From Lateolabrax maculatus (lineage: Eukaryota > Chordata > Actinopteri > Acropomatiformes > Lateolabracidae), in assembly GCA_031216445.1 (NCBI GenBank), contig CM062215.1, forward strand, positions 11,410,501 through 11,474,500: a stretch of DNA of 64,000 bases, written 5' to 3'. The notes under the pieces are model-generated. The model was not told the origin of the DNA, did not search any database, and saw nothing but the letters and a program-made list of their open reading frames with translations. Shown here one piece after another: positions 25,084-36,300 of this stretch. A program made the position numbers and the translations under genes. The stretch's first letter is position 1. Each line of letters starts with the position of its first letter.

Positions 25084-25671
25084 GTGACCGCAGTGTGTCT
25101 TAATTGGGCCTGGGACGTGAATGGACGGATGAGCGACACTGCGGTCCTGGAGATAAATCTGCGGGTTCATCTGGACCCACGCTAAAAAAAAAAAAAACAA
25201 GCCGGGAGCGCTCAGCTTTGCTGTTGAAGCTCCGAGCAAAGATGGATCAGTGCTGGGTAGATCAATAGTCACTGATCGGACTCTCTGATAGTTTTTAACT
25301 GCTGGTTGGACAAAACAAACACTTTGAACATGTCAGCCTGGTCTCAGGAAGATTTAGTGTAGAGTTTGCAGTATTTTCTGACATTTTATAGACCTAATAG
25401 ATAATAGATAATTCAAATAATATTTGTTGCAGCCCTTCAGTGAATAATAGATTGTCTATGTACCCATGGGACTTAGAGTCAGGCCTTCAAATTGCATTCT
25501 TTAAATGTTTTCGAGCGGCTCTAAGACATTTCACACCGGCACCGGCAGTGGGGCGAGAGGGAAACCCTGTCACTGACTGCACGGTGTTCCTGCTGAACTC
25601 TCGTAGACGTCCTTTCGGGCGTGTCGTGTTATGTGATTCACTGAATTACTTGAATATTTCCTGTCTTTGAG

Positions 25672-25830
25672 GAGGTCTGCCTGACGCTGGGAACAGCATC
25701 TGGAGAGGTGTTTTTGAGTTCCCATGAGGTCCCTTGAGATGGATGAGCAGGTGAACCTGCTGGAGAGAGACCACTCTCTGTTTGTGGTTCTTCCAGGGGG
25801 GGTGGAGAAGAACGCCACAGTGCATGGAAG
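25672..25830 (+). CDS. cobll1: cobll1 exon 2: start codon and first part of ubiquitin-like domain
   Basis: Acceptor best placed after TTCCTGTCTTTGAG (25671). Coding from ATG 25739 (MDEQVNLLERDHSLFVVLPG, aligning with MEQKEN / MDEKEN of mammals) or from 25724 (MRSLEMDEQ). A TGA in this frame at 25715-25717 means nothing upstream in this exon is coding. Ends TGCATGGAAG before GTAGGCCT. Confidence 0.85.
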
Positions 25831-28800
25831 GTAGGCCTGTATTTTTATTTGTATATGCAGAGAGATATTTAGTTTTACTGCTGGTGTTAGGTCTGTTCCC
25901 TCTTTCGAAAGTTGTACTCGAACCCGCAAACTATAATTTGAGAACCCTGGACGTAAGATACAGCTTGTTTATGGCCATTTGTTTTCTTTGAATCTCCTCC
26001 TCTTTGATAGCAAACCGGTGATGGACTTGCTGGTGACCCTTTGTGCAAGTTACCACCTGAATCCGTCCGACTACACTGTTGAGGTTCTCTCGCCCAACAA
26101 GAACAACATCAGCTTCAAACCAAACTCTCCCATTGGCTTACTAGAAGCGGAGAGGATTGTGCTGAAGCCCAGAGGGATTGAGGAAAAGATCAAGAGGCCG
26201 TACATGCCTGAGGTAAAAAAAAAAAAAAAAAAAAAAATCCACCAATCATAGTAAAGGGCCCATAGGTTAAATAAAAATCTCTCTTATCTTGATGTGTTTT
26301 AACTAAACTGTCACTTCCTAGTTGCATAGAAGAAGTATAAACTGTCATTTGTCTTTGCAGGCATCTGTACGTCTGTTGATCAACTACAACAAGTCCCATA
26401 AGGCCGTGGTGCGAGTGAGTCCCAGAGTGCCCCTTGAGATGCTGCTGCCAGCGGTGTGTGACAAGTGCGAGTTTCAAGCAGAAACGACCGTCCTGCTGAG
26501 AGACTCTCAGTCCAAAGAGCCGCTGGACCTGACCAAGACTTTAAACGACCACGGGCTGAGGGAAGTGTTTGCCAAAGACACAGCTGCTCGGGAGCCTGTT
26601 GACCACCAACGCCAACCCAAGACACCTGAAGCAGGCATGTTAGAGGACCCACTCCAACACACAGTACATTGTATGCCCTTCTGAAGATCAAATCCATATT
26701 CTTGCCCTACAGCTCAAACCTAAAAATAAGAATAAAAAAAGATTTTTTTTTAGACGTTTCATTACTACAATATACCTGTTCACACATATATATGTGTGTG
26801 TATGTGTATGTTCATTGTTTTCTGTCTGAAACAGCTGTCTCGCCAACAGAGGTCATCTCACCACCTCCGCCACAAGGTAACACACAAACACACTGATGCA
26901 CAGTGTCAGCATCATCCACCATTCCTGCTAGATTTACTGATCCAGATCTTTTACGTGATCCAGGCCTGCCACAGAGGGAGAAGGAGAACACAGGATTTCT
27001 CAGCTTGTTCAGAAGAAGGAAGAAAAAGCCTGAAACGGTACAGTATGCCGTCATCTTGTGGGCGATATGATGCGAATTAATGCACTGTTTTGCTTTACGT
27101 GAATGTAGATTTTCTCAGACCGTCTCTGCCGCGGCCAAAATGTACCCTTTTCCCTCTACTCTAGGAAGTGGCAGGGAGCGCCCCGGGTTCCCCTGACCTC
27201 CACAAACAAGTGGGAGCCAGTACGAATGCACTGGGCGTTTCCTCCTCTAACACCCTGCCAGCAGATATGCCCAAGAAGAGACGAGCCCCTCAGCCGCCCA
27301 TGGTTGCGTCCCAGAGCGTCCCCGGCAACCTCAGCACCTGCCATCTGAGGGGGCCACAGGTGCGTTGGCGAGGGCTCTCTCTCAGTGCCTCTCGAAGAAA
27401 AACACTATATCCTCCAATAATGTCATCGTCTGTTTGTAGGGGTCTGCAGAATCTACATTAAGGAGCACCAAGAGGAGGGCCCCACCCCCTCCCTGCGCAA
27501 TCACCAACCAGGAGCTGCAGGCTGACACAGAGGTTAAAGGTAGAATCTTCATTGACGATTGATGACCTTTGAGCTTAGTGATGGAGATTGCGGGGGCCCT
27601 GGGTCCTGTGCGCAACACATTTTAATGATAATGGTATAGATCTTAGCCTGCCAGCACTTGGAATACAAAGGCGGTTGATTGTTGCAACAACAAGGTAAAC
27701 ATCATGGTGAGTGCCATGACGCAGTAGTCAATGCAGAGCTAATATTGACTGTCCAAATGCGGCCTGATCCCACTGGTGAGCTCCCTGTTTCATTTGCCAC
27801 CTAGTGGTGATTGTTGATCACTGAGACAAATGGAAGATATGAAATATGCTGGGAGAATAATCCCAATTGACCTTTTACAGTATTTCAGTGACAATCAAAT
27901 GGGTTTAGAGTGGGGCGAATTCTTGAATCTGCCAAATCCTTACGGCTTCGGTCAGGGCCACACAAGGTCAAGAGAGATTGAAGTTAAATCAAGATTAAAA
28001 TGTCAAAGTGAACACCATCAAATGGAAGATTTAGCAGTTAAATCCAGCGCAAAACACAGCTTTTATCAGCCAGAACAATTTAACCCTGTTCGGGGCATTT
28101 GAAGCAATGCAGAGAGCCTTGTTCATGGAAGATATTGGCTTCAGCCTGTTCACAGATAAATCCCTCTATTGTCCAGGCTTTCATTCCCCCGTATTAGGCT
28201 GTCTGATATGCTTTCACCACCTGGGTTCAGGTTTTCTCGGCGCATGGCTCCTTTTGTACTGATCTGCTTTCACAGACTGGACAGTGATCGTTCTGTTATT
28301 AGACACAGGTTATTAGGGATCCGTAATTATGTGAGAAACACTTCATTGTGCACTCGGGTGGTGTAGGTTTAAATAAAGCAAGGCAAAGTGGGAAGAAAAA
28401 TGCTCCAAACTTTTAGTGTTCTAATTATCTGACTAAATTGCCTCCAGCGGTGCCAGTGTCTCGGTTCACTCCCTTGTACACTGCTGAGCTGGTATCCATC
28501 CCAGGCTGAGAAAACAACTCCCAGCCAAGAGTTGCTGATCACATTCTTCATCCTGTCCTCCTACACTTACTTAATCAGGGTCGGCGACCGTTTAAAATCA
28601 CTTTTTATTTCATTGTTGACGGTTTCATTTTGACCAAACTGGCAGTATGAGACGACACTGTAAGCATCTCGGCGCGTTTGTGTTTGTTTTGGAAAGCTTT
28701 CGACTGAAGATCGCTGCCCTAAAGCTTTTTCTCCTCCATGCTTCCAGACTCTGTGTTACCTGAAGGGGGTGATTGAGGGCTGCTGCTGCTGCTGCTGTCT

Positions 28801-31800
28801 CCTTTTCCTCTCCTCCTTCCACCGTCCCTATTCCTCCTCTCCGTCCTCCTGCGTCGGCCTCTTCTTCCTCCTTCCCGTCTTAGTGGCTTTTATGGATGTG
28901 TGTCACTGTTGCCTGCTGCACTTAAATGCTATTTATTTGTCCTGTTTTTATTTTGCTTTCTGTGGAAATTATGTAACTTTCCTTTTCTTGTCTTATGTTT
29001 TTTTGTCCTTTTTTGTTTGTTTTCTCTTTAATGGATTAGATTTTGTGAACACATTGCTGTGCCTTTATAACTCAAAACAGAAGCCAGATCAACAGTAGTA
29101 TTTGATAAATTAATCAGCTCATGTGATACATCTGTAAGCTATTATTATTTTTCCAGACCCTTTTTTTTTTACCCACAATCGTGTTTTTATGTTACATGCT
29201 TATTTCTCTATATATATATACTATATGGTTCTACCTATTGTATGTTACTGTGTTTAATATATTTATGTTTATTATTATTCCTTGATTTTGATTCTTTTGC
29301 TGGTTCATTTTAACTTTGCGCTTTTTTCAGAAAAATAGAATTTAACAATTTTATATGCAAGGTTTTTTCATTATTAATCAGTATTGCTCTTATTACAATA
29401 AAATTGTGAATAATGAATTTAACTTTAATATTTCACTTCATTTTGACAATGTGTTGATGTCTCTGAACATGGGACTAAAAGTGATTAAGGTAAAAAAAAA
29501 GAAAAAAAAAAAGGGTGCATTTTGTGTGTTTACTGAGCTGAACTCCTTTGGAAATATAGCAATTCCCTTAAAGTGATCAGTGGTTTCTACATTTTAAGAA
29601 GTTTTTCCATGTCGCTAAGTGTTTTCTGTTTCTCCAGGGACTGTAGACTCCCTGTACACGGTGGAGGAGCTGAGAGAAAGCGATGAGTCAGACTCACTGT
29701 CCCCATCTTCATCACCGCATCCATCACGACCATGGTCATCCTACTCACGTCCATCATTCGCTCATCTCCATGCAGTGGCTGATCCTTATCTGCCTTCGTT
29801 TCGAGGGAAAGACTTATCCGACGCCCGCTGTGCTCTCGCCAAAGTCCTGACCTCCTCCGTTTCCAAAGGAACACTGGTCAAGCGTTTGAGGAATTCCGCC
29901 TCATTTCCAAAATTATACAACGTCTCCTCCTTTATGCCCACGACTCAGAGCGCTTCACAAAACGGGGTTTTCCGTGCAGAACGTGAATCTGTTCTAACAT
30001 CCAACCTCCCCACTGAGTCTGACTGGGAGGATCCCACACAGAGGAAGGGAATGACCACGTTCAAAGTGGTTCCTTCAAAGAAACAGAATTCCCATGGTCC
30101 TGAACTCACCGTGGATGTTCCAGATCCGATAACAGTAGAAGTGAACCCCGAGAGTGAAGCTTCTCCTGAAGTCGGAAAGGAGACCGAGGAGGATCCATGT
30201 TCCCCTGACAGACCAGACACTGAAACACCTTTGTCGAGCCCAGAACCCTCCTCGCAGGAGATTCAGGCTTCTGACAGGCCAGCTTCTCTTTCACCTCCAC
30301 TTGATTTAGACGGCCAGGACTGTCCAGGCTCGCCTCTTTCCGAGGCGGGGGACGCTGTAGGAGAGCGGGAGGATGAGGAGGAACCCGAGGTCACATCTGA
30401 GGTGATACTCACAGCAGCATCAGACTGCAGTGATGGAGAACTTCCCAGTGATGGTCAGATCCGCTCGGAGGATCAGAGTGATTTTCTTCAAAGCCCCAGT
30501 AGACAGTCTGTGAGTACAGAAATTGACCATCATGGTTCAGACACTGATGAGGAGGAAATTGAAGAGAAAGTGGTAGAAGAAAAAGAAGAAGAAAAAGAAG
30601 AAGAAGAAGAAGAAAAAGAAGAGGGGGACATTTTCCCTCCCCCTCCTCCACCTGTCTTCTTTGATGAAGTCCTGGAGGAGGGGAGAGAACATACTACGTC
30701 GTCGTCTCTTCCATCGTCTCAGCCACAAAGTCCTACCTCCAGCGGGCCAACGAATGCATCCAGTGAGGACCGACAACACGAGCCTACTGCAGCCACGCCT
30801 GACCCGCCTGCAGCTGCACCCAAACCTCCGGACAAGACGAGCGCCGCCCCATCCAGATTTGCACAGGCAGTAGCGTTGGCCGTGCAGAGGACCCGCCTCC
30901 AGAGTCATGGGAAAGGTTCCGGCCCTCAGGATCCCAGTGGCCCCCACGATACGCTTCCCTCACCACCCAGGTCCACATACCAGTACGGTGAGCACCACTG
31001 ATTACTTATTTTTAATCCTATAGCTGTAGAGTTTAGTGCTGTAGCTTTGATGTGATAACAGTTGACGCTAGTTTGTGCATCTATGGAATGCAGAGCATTG
31101 CATTGTCCGCTTAAAGTAGTGTACACACCATAGGCACTGCTTTTCTGTTCAGTTGTGGGGATTTCTGATGCCACTACATAGAGCACACATTTTACATAAA
31201 AACCCTGTAGACCTCAATTCTTATGTGGTATGCTTCAGTAGAAATCTCGCAAATAGAGCTGCTAATGACAAAATCAATGACAAAACAGCATAATAATCAG
31301 AAATAAATATAAACTTGTAATATTTGAAGTTGAGGTGAAATATATGGTCTTATCAATGGTCTGTTACTGAAATTAAAAATGCATGTTAGGCCTTACACAG
31401 CCACAGAAAATGTGAAAGAAAAAGGAAAAAAGGCCAAATATCTCATCCTGACATTGATGTGTTGATTTGCTGATGGACAGCACAGTCCAGGAAGAACTTT
31501 TAGTTCATTTTGCATTTTTAATTTCTTAGTGAATCTTATTATAATAAAGAGTTATTGAACGCTACACAGAAGAATTTTTCACAGAAAAACAGAATAGACA
31601 CATTTTGTTTACGGCCTCCTTGGCATGGAAACAAACTGACATGGAGACACTGAATGCATGATGACAAGTATATTTCTGGACATCTGATGTCTGCCTGTCC
31701 ATGACTGTGTGTTTGCCTGAGGCCCTCTTAATTCCTGCCCATAGAGGAAAGATGTGGCGTAAATATTTCTCTGTTTTTCATCTCTCCTCTGCTGCAGGTG

Positions 31801-31805
31801 CCTGA
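25739..31805 (+). CDS. cobll1: Cordon-bleu WH2 repeat protein-like 1 (Cobll1)
   Basis: Gene-level entry. Coding segments: 25739-25830, 26011-26212, 26361-26634, 26835-26876, 26964-27037, 27165-27359, 27440-27539, 29638-30987, 31798-31805. These total 2337 nt: 778 codons plus stop, all phases consistent. An in-frame ATG at 25724 would add five residues. Order of parts: Cobl ubiquitin-like domain (about residues 1-190), a basic EKENTGFLSLFRRRKKK patch, two KRRAP motifs, a long disordered region with GMTTFKVVP (also in mammalian COBLL1), acidic and poly-Pro tracts, and a C-terminus. COBLL1 matches better than COBL (NTLPADMPKKRRAPQPPM). Mammalian COBLL1 is longer (over 1100 residues) and ends with a WH2 actin-binding motif not seen here. 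Cytoplasmic, actin-linked by family. Confidence 0.92.
26011..26212 (+). CDS. cobll1: cobll1 exon 3: ubiquitin-like domain
   Basis: 202 nt. Encodes SKPVMDLLVTLCASYHLNPS, DYTVEVLSPNKNNISFKPNS, PIGLLEAERIVLKPRGIEE and KIKRPYMPE, very close to the COBL/COBLL1 family. Acceptor TTTGATAG. The donor GTAAAAAA runs straight into 23 A's, which may make alignments of this junction messy. Confidence 0.96.
26361..26634 (+). CDS. cobll1: cobll1 exon 4: second half of Cobl domain
   Basis: Encodes ASVRLLINYNKSHKAVVRVS, PRVPLEMLLPAVCDKCEFQA, ETTVLLRDSQSKEPLDLTKT and LNDHGLREVFAKDTAARE: the conserved VRVSP and KSLNDLGLRE-type core. Acceptor TTTGCAG. The end is set at GAAGCAG before GCATGT (a GC donor). The GT alternative after CACACA (26664) would keep phase but gives a poor, unconserved junction (next exon read as LSRQQRSSHHLRHK). 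Confidence 0.88.
26835..26876 (+). CDS. cobll1: cobll1 exon 5: 42-nt in-frame microexon
   Basis: Lies between CTGAAACAG and a good GTAACACA donor. In phase 1 it encodes (A)VSPTEVISPPPPQ, a proline-rich insert like those in family members. Length is a multiple of three and both ends are phase 1, so it can be skipped without a frameshift: a cassette candidate. Confidence 0.75.
26964..27037 (+). CDS. cobll1: cobll1 exon 6: basic FLSLFRRRKKK segment
   Basis: 74 nt, acceptor GTGATCCAG, donor GTACAGTA. Encodes (G)LPQREKENTGFLSLFRRRKK KPET. Mammalian COBLL1 has KEKENKGFFSFFQRSKKK here; in COBL-family proteins this basic patch lies after the ubiquitin-like domain. An acceptor at 26973 (CCACAG) would go with the alternative exon 4 end. 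Confidence 0.88.
27165..27359 (+). CDS. cobll1: cobll1 exon 7: first KRRAP motif
   Basis: 195 nt, phase 0 both ends. Encodes EVAGSAPGSPDLHKQVG, SSSNTLPADMPKKRRAPQPP and MVASQSVPGNLSTCHL. The KKRRAP motif is the family hallmark; in Cobl it binds partners with SH3 domains such as syndapins. Acceptor TACTCTAG, donor GTGCGTTG. Confidence 0.93.
27440..27539 (+). CDS. cobll1: cobll1 exon 8: second KRRAP motif
   Basis: 100 nt. Encodes GSAESTLRSTKRRAPPPPCA and ITNQELQADTEVK. Acceptor GTTTGTAG, donor GTAGAATC. Aligns with LKRTKRKAPSPP of mammalian COBLL1. Ends in phase 1. Confidence 0.92.
27540..29637 (+). other. cobll1 intron 8 (2.1 kb)
   Basis: No conserved exon seen. A CTG run at 28780-28797 sits in a T/C-rich stretch with an open frame (28769-29098) that has no family resemblance. 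The intron contains AT-rich DNA and a TATATA run near 29210. Confidence 0.6.
29638..30987 (+). CDS. cobll1: cobll1 exon 9: large disordered exon
   Basis: 1350 nt, acceptor TTTCTCCAG, donor GTGAGCAC. Encodes GTVDSLYTVEELRESDESDS, a Ser/Pro-rich part, DARCALAKVLTSSVSKGTLV, RKGMTTFKVVPSKKQ (shared with mammalian GMTTYKIVP), then an acidic GAA/GAG-coded tract (about 30546-30625), PPPPPPVFFDE, and near the end SRFAQAVALAVQRTRLQ (mammalian SPFALAVVKRSQS). Mammals have a much longer central exon; this one is compact. Codon repeats make the acidic tract prone to length change. Confidence 0.93.
30540..30628 (+). repeat. cobll1: Purine-rich coding repeat (Glu/Lys tract)
   Basis: GAA/GAG/AAA codons encode an EEK-type run of about 25 residues inside exon 9, directly before a proline run. 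Directly readable; length variation between individuals is likely. Confidence 0.9.
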
Positions 31806-32720
31806 CCGGCTTCCTCACACATCTCTGAATGGAAGTCCTTGTTTAGGCTTTGGAACGGAGAGCTGACCGAGGACTCCAGACTCAGCCCGTGACCTCCAAG
31901 TAACTTCAACAAAAGGTCAGCTGATGAGTTCCAACTGGACGAACTGCATCAGTTTTATGACAAGAAGCGACTGACTTGGTCCCTCTGACTCTTTTTATTT
32001 TGTGTCTCTTTCATTTTTTGTCCGAGACACCTTGTTGTCTCACTGTGTGTTTATCTTTATGTTCACAGGTTGAACATAAACACTTTCTGTTGTCCAGTAA
32101 GCCAAATGCACAGGACATGAGTTGTTGAACTTACAATGTCCTGTTTTTTTCTTTACTTCCTTTCAAAATTTCATTGAAGATGTGCCAAAGCGGACGGAAC
32201 GCTGACGTGAGAGCTTTTTCTTTTTTGTTTGTTTGTGTAAAACAAAAGAAACGATGTACTCGCAACAATAGGCTTATTGTGAGAATTTATTTTCTGCTTT
32301 AAGACAAGAAGAATGCAGTAAAGCCCATGAACTCTGTCTCAGACTGGTTTGCTTTTTAGTCACCAGGTGGCAGAAGAGCATTGTTTCTAAAATGCAGATC
32401 CTGACAAGATCCACGTGTGAGGTCTTTTCCATCACATGCCATCTGCTGGATGTATCACAAGTGACAAAAAAATGTGTAATTTTAAAAGAAATAACAGTAA
32501 ATGTTGTTCTCTAATTACTCGAGCCAAATTACACATATTTCTAATATTCAATTATACTTAAATGTCTTAGGCTTTTTCAGAAGGCTATCTCTGTCCAAGA
32601 ATCCATATCCATTCTCAAGGACTTTCCCAGAATATAAAACTACATGCAATATTTAATGGGGACATGAGAATTTCCTGCATTTCCAGAAACAAAATAATAA
32701 AATAAAAAACCCAATCCCTG
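31798..32720 (+). CDS. cobll1: cobll1 last exon: two codons, stop and 3'UTR
   Basis: Acceptor TCTGCTGCAG. The joined G+GT codon is Gly, then Ala and TGA (31803-31805), so the protein ends STYQYGA. The 3'UTR continues to overlapping AATAAA signals at 32696-32701 and 32701-32706, so the true mRNA end is probably near 32720 (estimated). If a different acceptor further on were used, the C-terminus would change; I found no WH2-coding sequence. Confidence 0.7.
32696..32706 (+). terminator. Two overlapping AATAAA polyadenylation signals
   Basis: AATAAAATAAA is read directly, about 890 nt after the cobll1 stop, on the coding strand. No closer canonical signal was noticed. Confidence 0.55.
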
Positions 32721-33003
32721 TTGGAGGCATCAGCTTCATGCCAAGCATCTCAACACCTTCCTGAATAAACTCAGTCCACTTTGCTCACATGCACACACTG
32801 TTATGTCTTTAACGGACCCATACCTCAGGGCAACACTGCACAGCTATACTTGGGTGCCAAAAGAATCCGCACTACTATACGTATTGATCCAGCCCTGGCC
32901 TTGGAGGAACAGCAAGGAGCTATGCGAGGTAGAGACCTAGCCAGAACCGCCTGTGGCTAAAGCTCCACGTTTGCCAGGCCTGGACTGAGTGGGCTCGCTT
33001 CAA

Positions 33004-33005
<2 letters not shown>

Positions 33006-33098
<93 letters not shown>
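33006..33098. repeat. Long (TC)n microsatellite, about 93 bp
   Basis: Almost pure TC for about 93 bases just downstream of cobll1. Mirror-repeat polypyrimidine tracts like this can form triplex DNA and are hypervariable. Confidence 0.98.
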
Positions 33099-33100
<2 letters not shown>

Positions 33101-33300
33101 CCTCTCTCTAACGTTCCTCGCTCCACCTGAGGAGAGGTTTTGCTGGTGGATGATGGGAGGTGACCGTTGACCCTGTCGTGTTTCCGCGGCGCTCCCCCCA
33201 GAGGGGGCGCCCGGCCCTCAAGGGCACAGCCGTGTCACACTGCCGTTGTCATGGAGAATGCCATTACCGCCCCTAAGGGAGAGAGCCACGTCTAACGTTC

Positions 33301-33323
33301 AAAAAAAAAAAAAAAAAAAAAAA
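33301..33323. repeat. Poly-A tract (23 nt)
   Basis: Pure A run after a CpG-containing unique stretch (33120-33300). No retrogene or SINE head recognised in front of it. Confidence 0.9.
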
Positions 33324-36300
33324 GTCTGTGGAAAAAGAAACACACATGCTGGAGAGGAGCTCTCTTTCTGCCCAAAGCAATGATATCCAATGTAAGTGAC
33401 AACTCTGGCATTATCCTTTTTTTTTTTTTAGGATGGAAAGGTTGAATTTCAACTTGAGCAGCAATGTTCATGATTATGCAGACAAAAGAAAGCTGGATTT
33501 CTAATGCAGTGTAACATGAAATGCTACTCTGTCATGTACATTTATGATCCAGCACGTGACATGAGATGCTATCAGCAGAGATGAACCTTTTGAACAAAAC
33601 AAAAAAAAAACCCAACGTCTACACAAAGAGGTTTTGTTGATCATTGTCTCAGGAGACGAGGTGGAGAGAGACGTGAACAAACAGGGTATTCTAAATCCTG
33701 GAGGACGCTTCCGTCACATGAGCACATCCTGGTTCAAACAAATTAATGAGGAGGCCGTGGTGTGAATGCAAGATCACTCAGTGGATCACTCCTGTTAAAG
33801 CATACACACCTGAACAAACACGGAGCGTTTGGCCACAACTATGCATATTGTTTTTCAAGCTTACTGGTATGGAACAAAGATGAACAAATGTTTAAAAGTC
33901 AGATAAAGAAACCTAACATTGCTTTTTCTCACCCCTTGAATATACACATGATAGAATGATATGTACGGTATGAACATATAGTTAATACTTTGTATGTCCC
34001 CACACTGTGCAGCGTGCACTCATGGGGACATTTTAGAATGACCTTACCCCACCCACACCACTGCCCTATAACCTCAAAATAAAATGAAATGTAATATGAA
34101 GAGATTATAGAGGAAAATAGAAATGACAGAATAAATAAACAGATCAATAATAAATTATAACAATAGATGAAAACAGTATATTCAAAAAGTACCATTAAAC
34201 AGCTCCTATTTTGTAGTAAAGATACATTCTTATGAAAAACAATTTGAAAAAACAAGTAACAAAACTAAAACACATCATTTCGATTGTTTGATTAGATTTT
34301 TTTATCAATTGTAATCATTTGCTGTTATATTAAGTAAAAGGACATCACACAGATGACAGGAAGTAAGTGTGTGAGTTAAATCAAATTGATGTAAGAGCTT
34401 GAAATGTATCCCATTTCTGACCAGGACTTTTAGAGGTATTGTGCAGCTTGTTTCTTACAGTTTGCCAGTGAAGGTCATTCGATCGCTCCTCCAGGTCTGC
34501 TCGATAATAAAAGGCCTAGAGAGAGAAATCAAGGAACCAGTAGCTGGTTTCACAAAGACAGACTGACTCCGACTGTGGCTGAGATCAAACTAATACTAAG
34601 AACAAAATTCATCCGTTGCATTAAACTGGCTGGTTCTTTCCTAAGTATGACTAATTACCCATGAATTCTGGGTAAATTAAGACTTTTTATAAACTATAAA
34701 ACATGGCTGGCCAAGCAACTGCATCAAAAAGCCCAGCTCTGTTCGCTCCAGCAGAAAATGACTGTCTCCTGTAAGATTTCATCACATTTTATTGGGAAAA
34801 TTCAGCATGCAGTGCAACAGTAGTGGCTGTACTCGTCAGTCAGGCTCAGGAGAGTTTTCTTTGAGCAAATAAAACCACTGACAAAGTCCTCATGGCTGCA
34901 TTTCCAACAGGTTACTGAGGTCACGACGAACTCTTTCTCATTGTTCACTCAACAACATTGTCAACAATGTTTTTTTTTTTTTTGTTTTGTTTTTTTTTTT
35001 TTGTCATTTGGTGCCAGGTATCACTGAATGTTACCATGGAAACATGGCTCTTGTGGGTGAGCCTGGGGGTAGGGGCGGCTAACTTTTTAGGCTCGAAATA
35101 AGTCCTCATGTTGTGCGAATGAACAAAACTTCTAGGATAAGACTTTAGTGCTCTGCGGAGAAAAATTTAAATTCTACACATATGGGCGAGCACAGAATAA
35201 GCTTAACAATTCGACTTGGCCCACATACTGCCGTCCACGGCGAGTACACACCAGAAAACACCAGCTTGGATCAATAACGCAATAGCTGGCCCACACAAAC
35301 AGCGGTAATGCACATTTATCATTTATTTATTCCTTCATCTCTTCATTCATCTCCAGTTATCCATCAGATGCATCTGCCTTGTGGTTTGAAGGTGCCCACA
35401 AGCTGGTAGAAGTCGGAATCTGATTATAAAACAATGAGTAGGCCCGAGGCGTGCGTCCTGGATCCACTGTGTTCGGCATGTGTGTTAGGGGCGCACATGT
35501 GCATTGTAGACTACTAATATATGTGTGTTTACATGGCACCTCCATGCTTGGGTAGAAATAATCAATAGATGAATCACCCAAAGCAGTGTAGCTCTCCCCA
35601 GGCAGTGTGGTGCAGCTTAATGCTATTCTTTCCATTCACCTTGGGAATGGCATCCATCAGGCCTCCCCCCAAAGTGAGGCACGGTTGCCTAAAACATCGC
35701 CAGTGCTTGAGGGGCTGCTTGGAAAGGGATGCAGGGAGAGCACAGTTGACCCCTGACCTCCTCCATGTTTGCGCTCGCTTCCCTCCTCTTTGGCGGAGCG
35801 GCAAATCACAGAGTTCCTGCCTCATTGGCGTTGTCAGGCGCTTACAGTAGTGTTTATCTGCATTGCGCTGGTGGTTAACTGGTTCAAATGTTATGGAAAT
35901 GATATTTACCTCTTCTTTGATCCTGTAAACTCTAAACAGGCAGGCCTTTTTTCCCCCTGGTTGAGGGAAGAAAGACTTAAAGAGGTGCTATAAATACAAA
36001 CAACAGGGAAAAAAATAGATGTCCAAGGCTGAGCTGCATGGTGTTAAAATCAATCAAATTTCCAGGCTCTGTGCTGCGGCTGGAGCCTTTTAAATCACAA
36101 TCCACTGCTGCTCGCACGTTTAAGGACATAGTGAAACATTCCTGACACAAAGCACAAAGTCAAGTCGGTTTGATTCATGATGCTTGGCAGCACTCTATAG
36201 AATAAGCAACTCAGTAGGAGCAGCGTCTGATGGCTGAGCATACAGTAGACGGCCCCTGTTGCTCTGCGATAGATAGTGGACGAGCCCTATCTCTCCGTCA

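Noticed and set aside
24770..25087. Coding first exon of cobll1 starting MSAPVNSS
   Set aside because: Attractive as an alternative N-terminus, but joining it to the best exon 2 acceptor hits an in-frame TGA at 25715; kept as leader exon.
26669..26896. Use of the GT after CACACA (26664) as the exon 4 donor
   Set aside because: Phase-compatible, but yields LSRQQRSSHHLRHK in place of a proline-rich insert and adds MLEDPLQHT, which lacks family similarity; left as the alternative to the GC donor.
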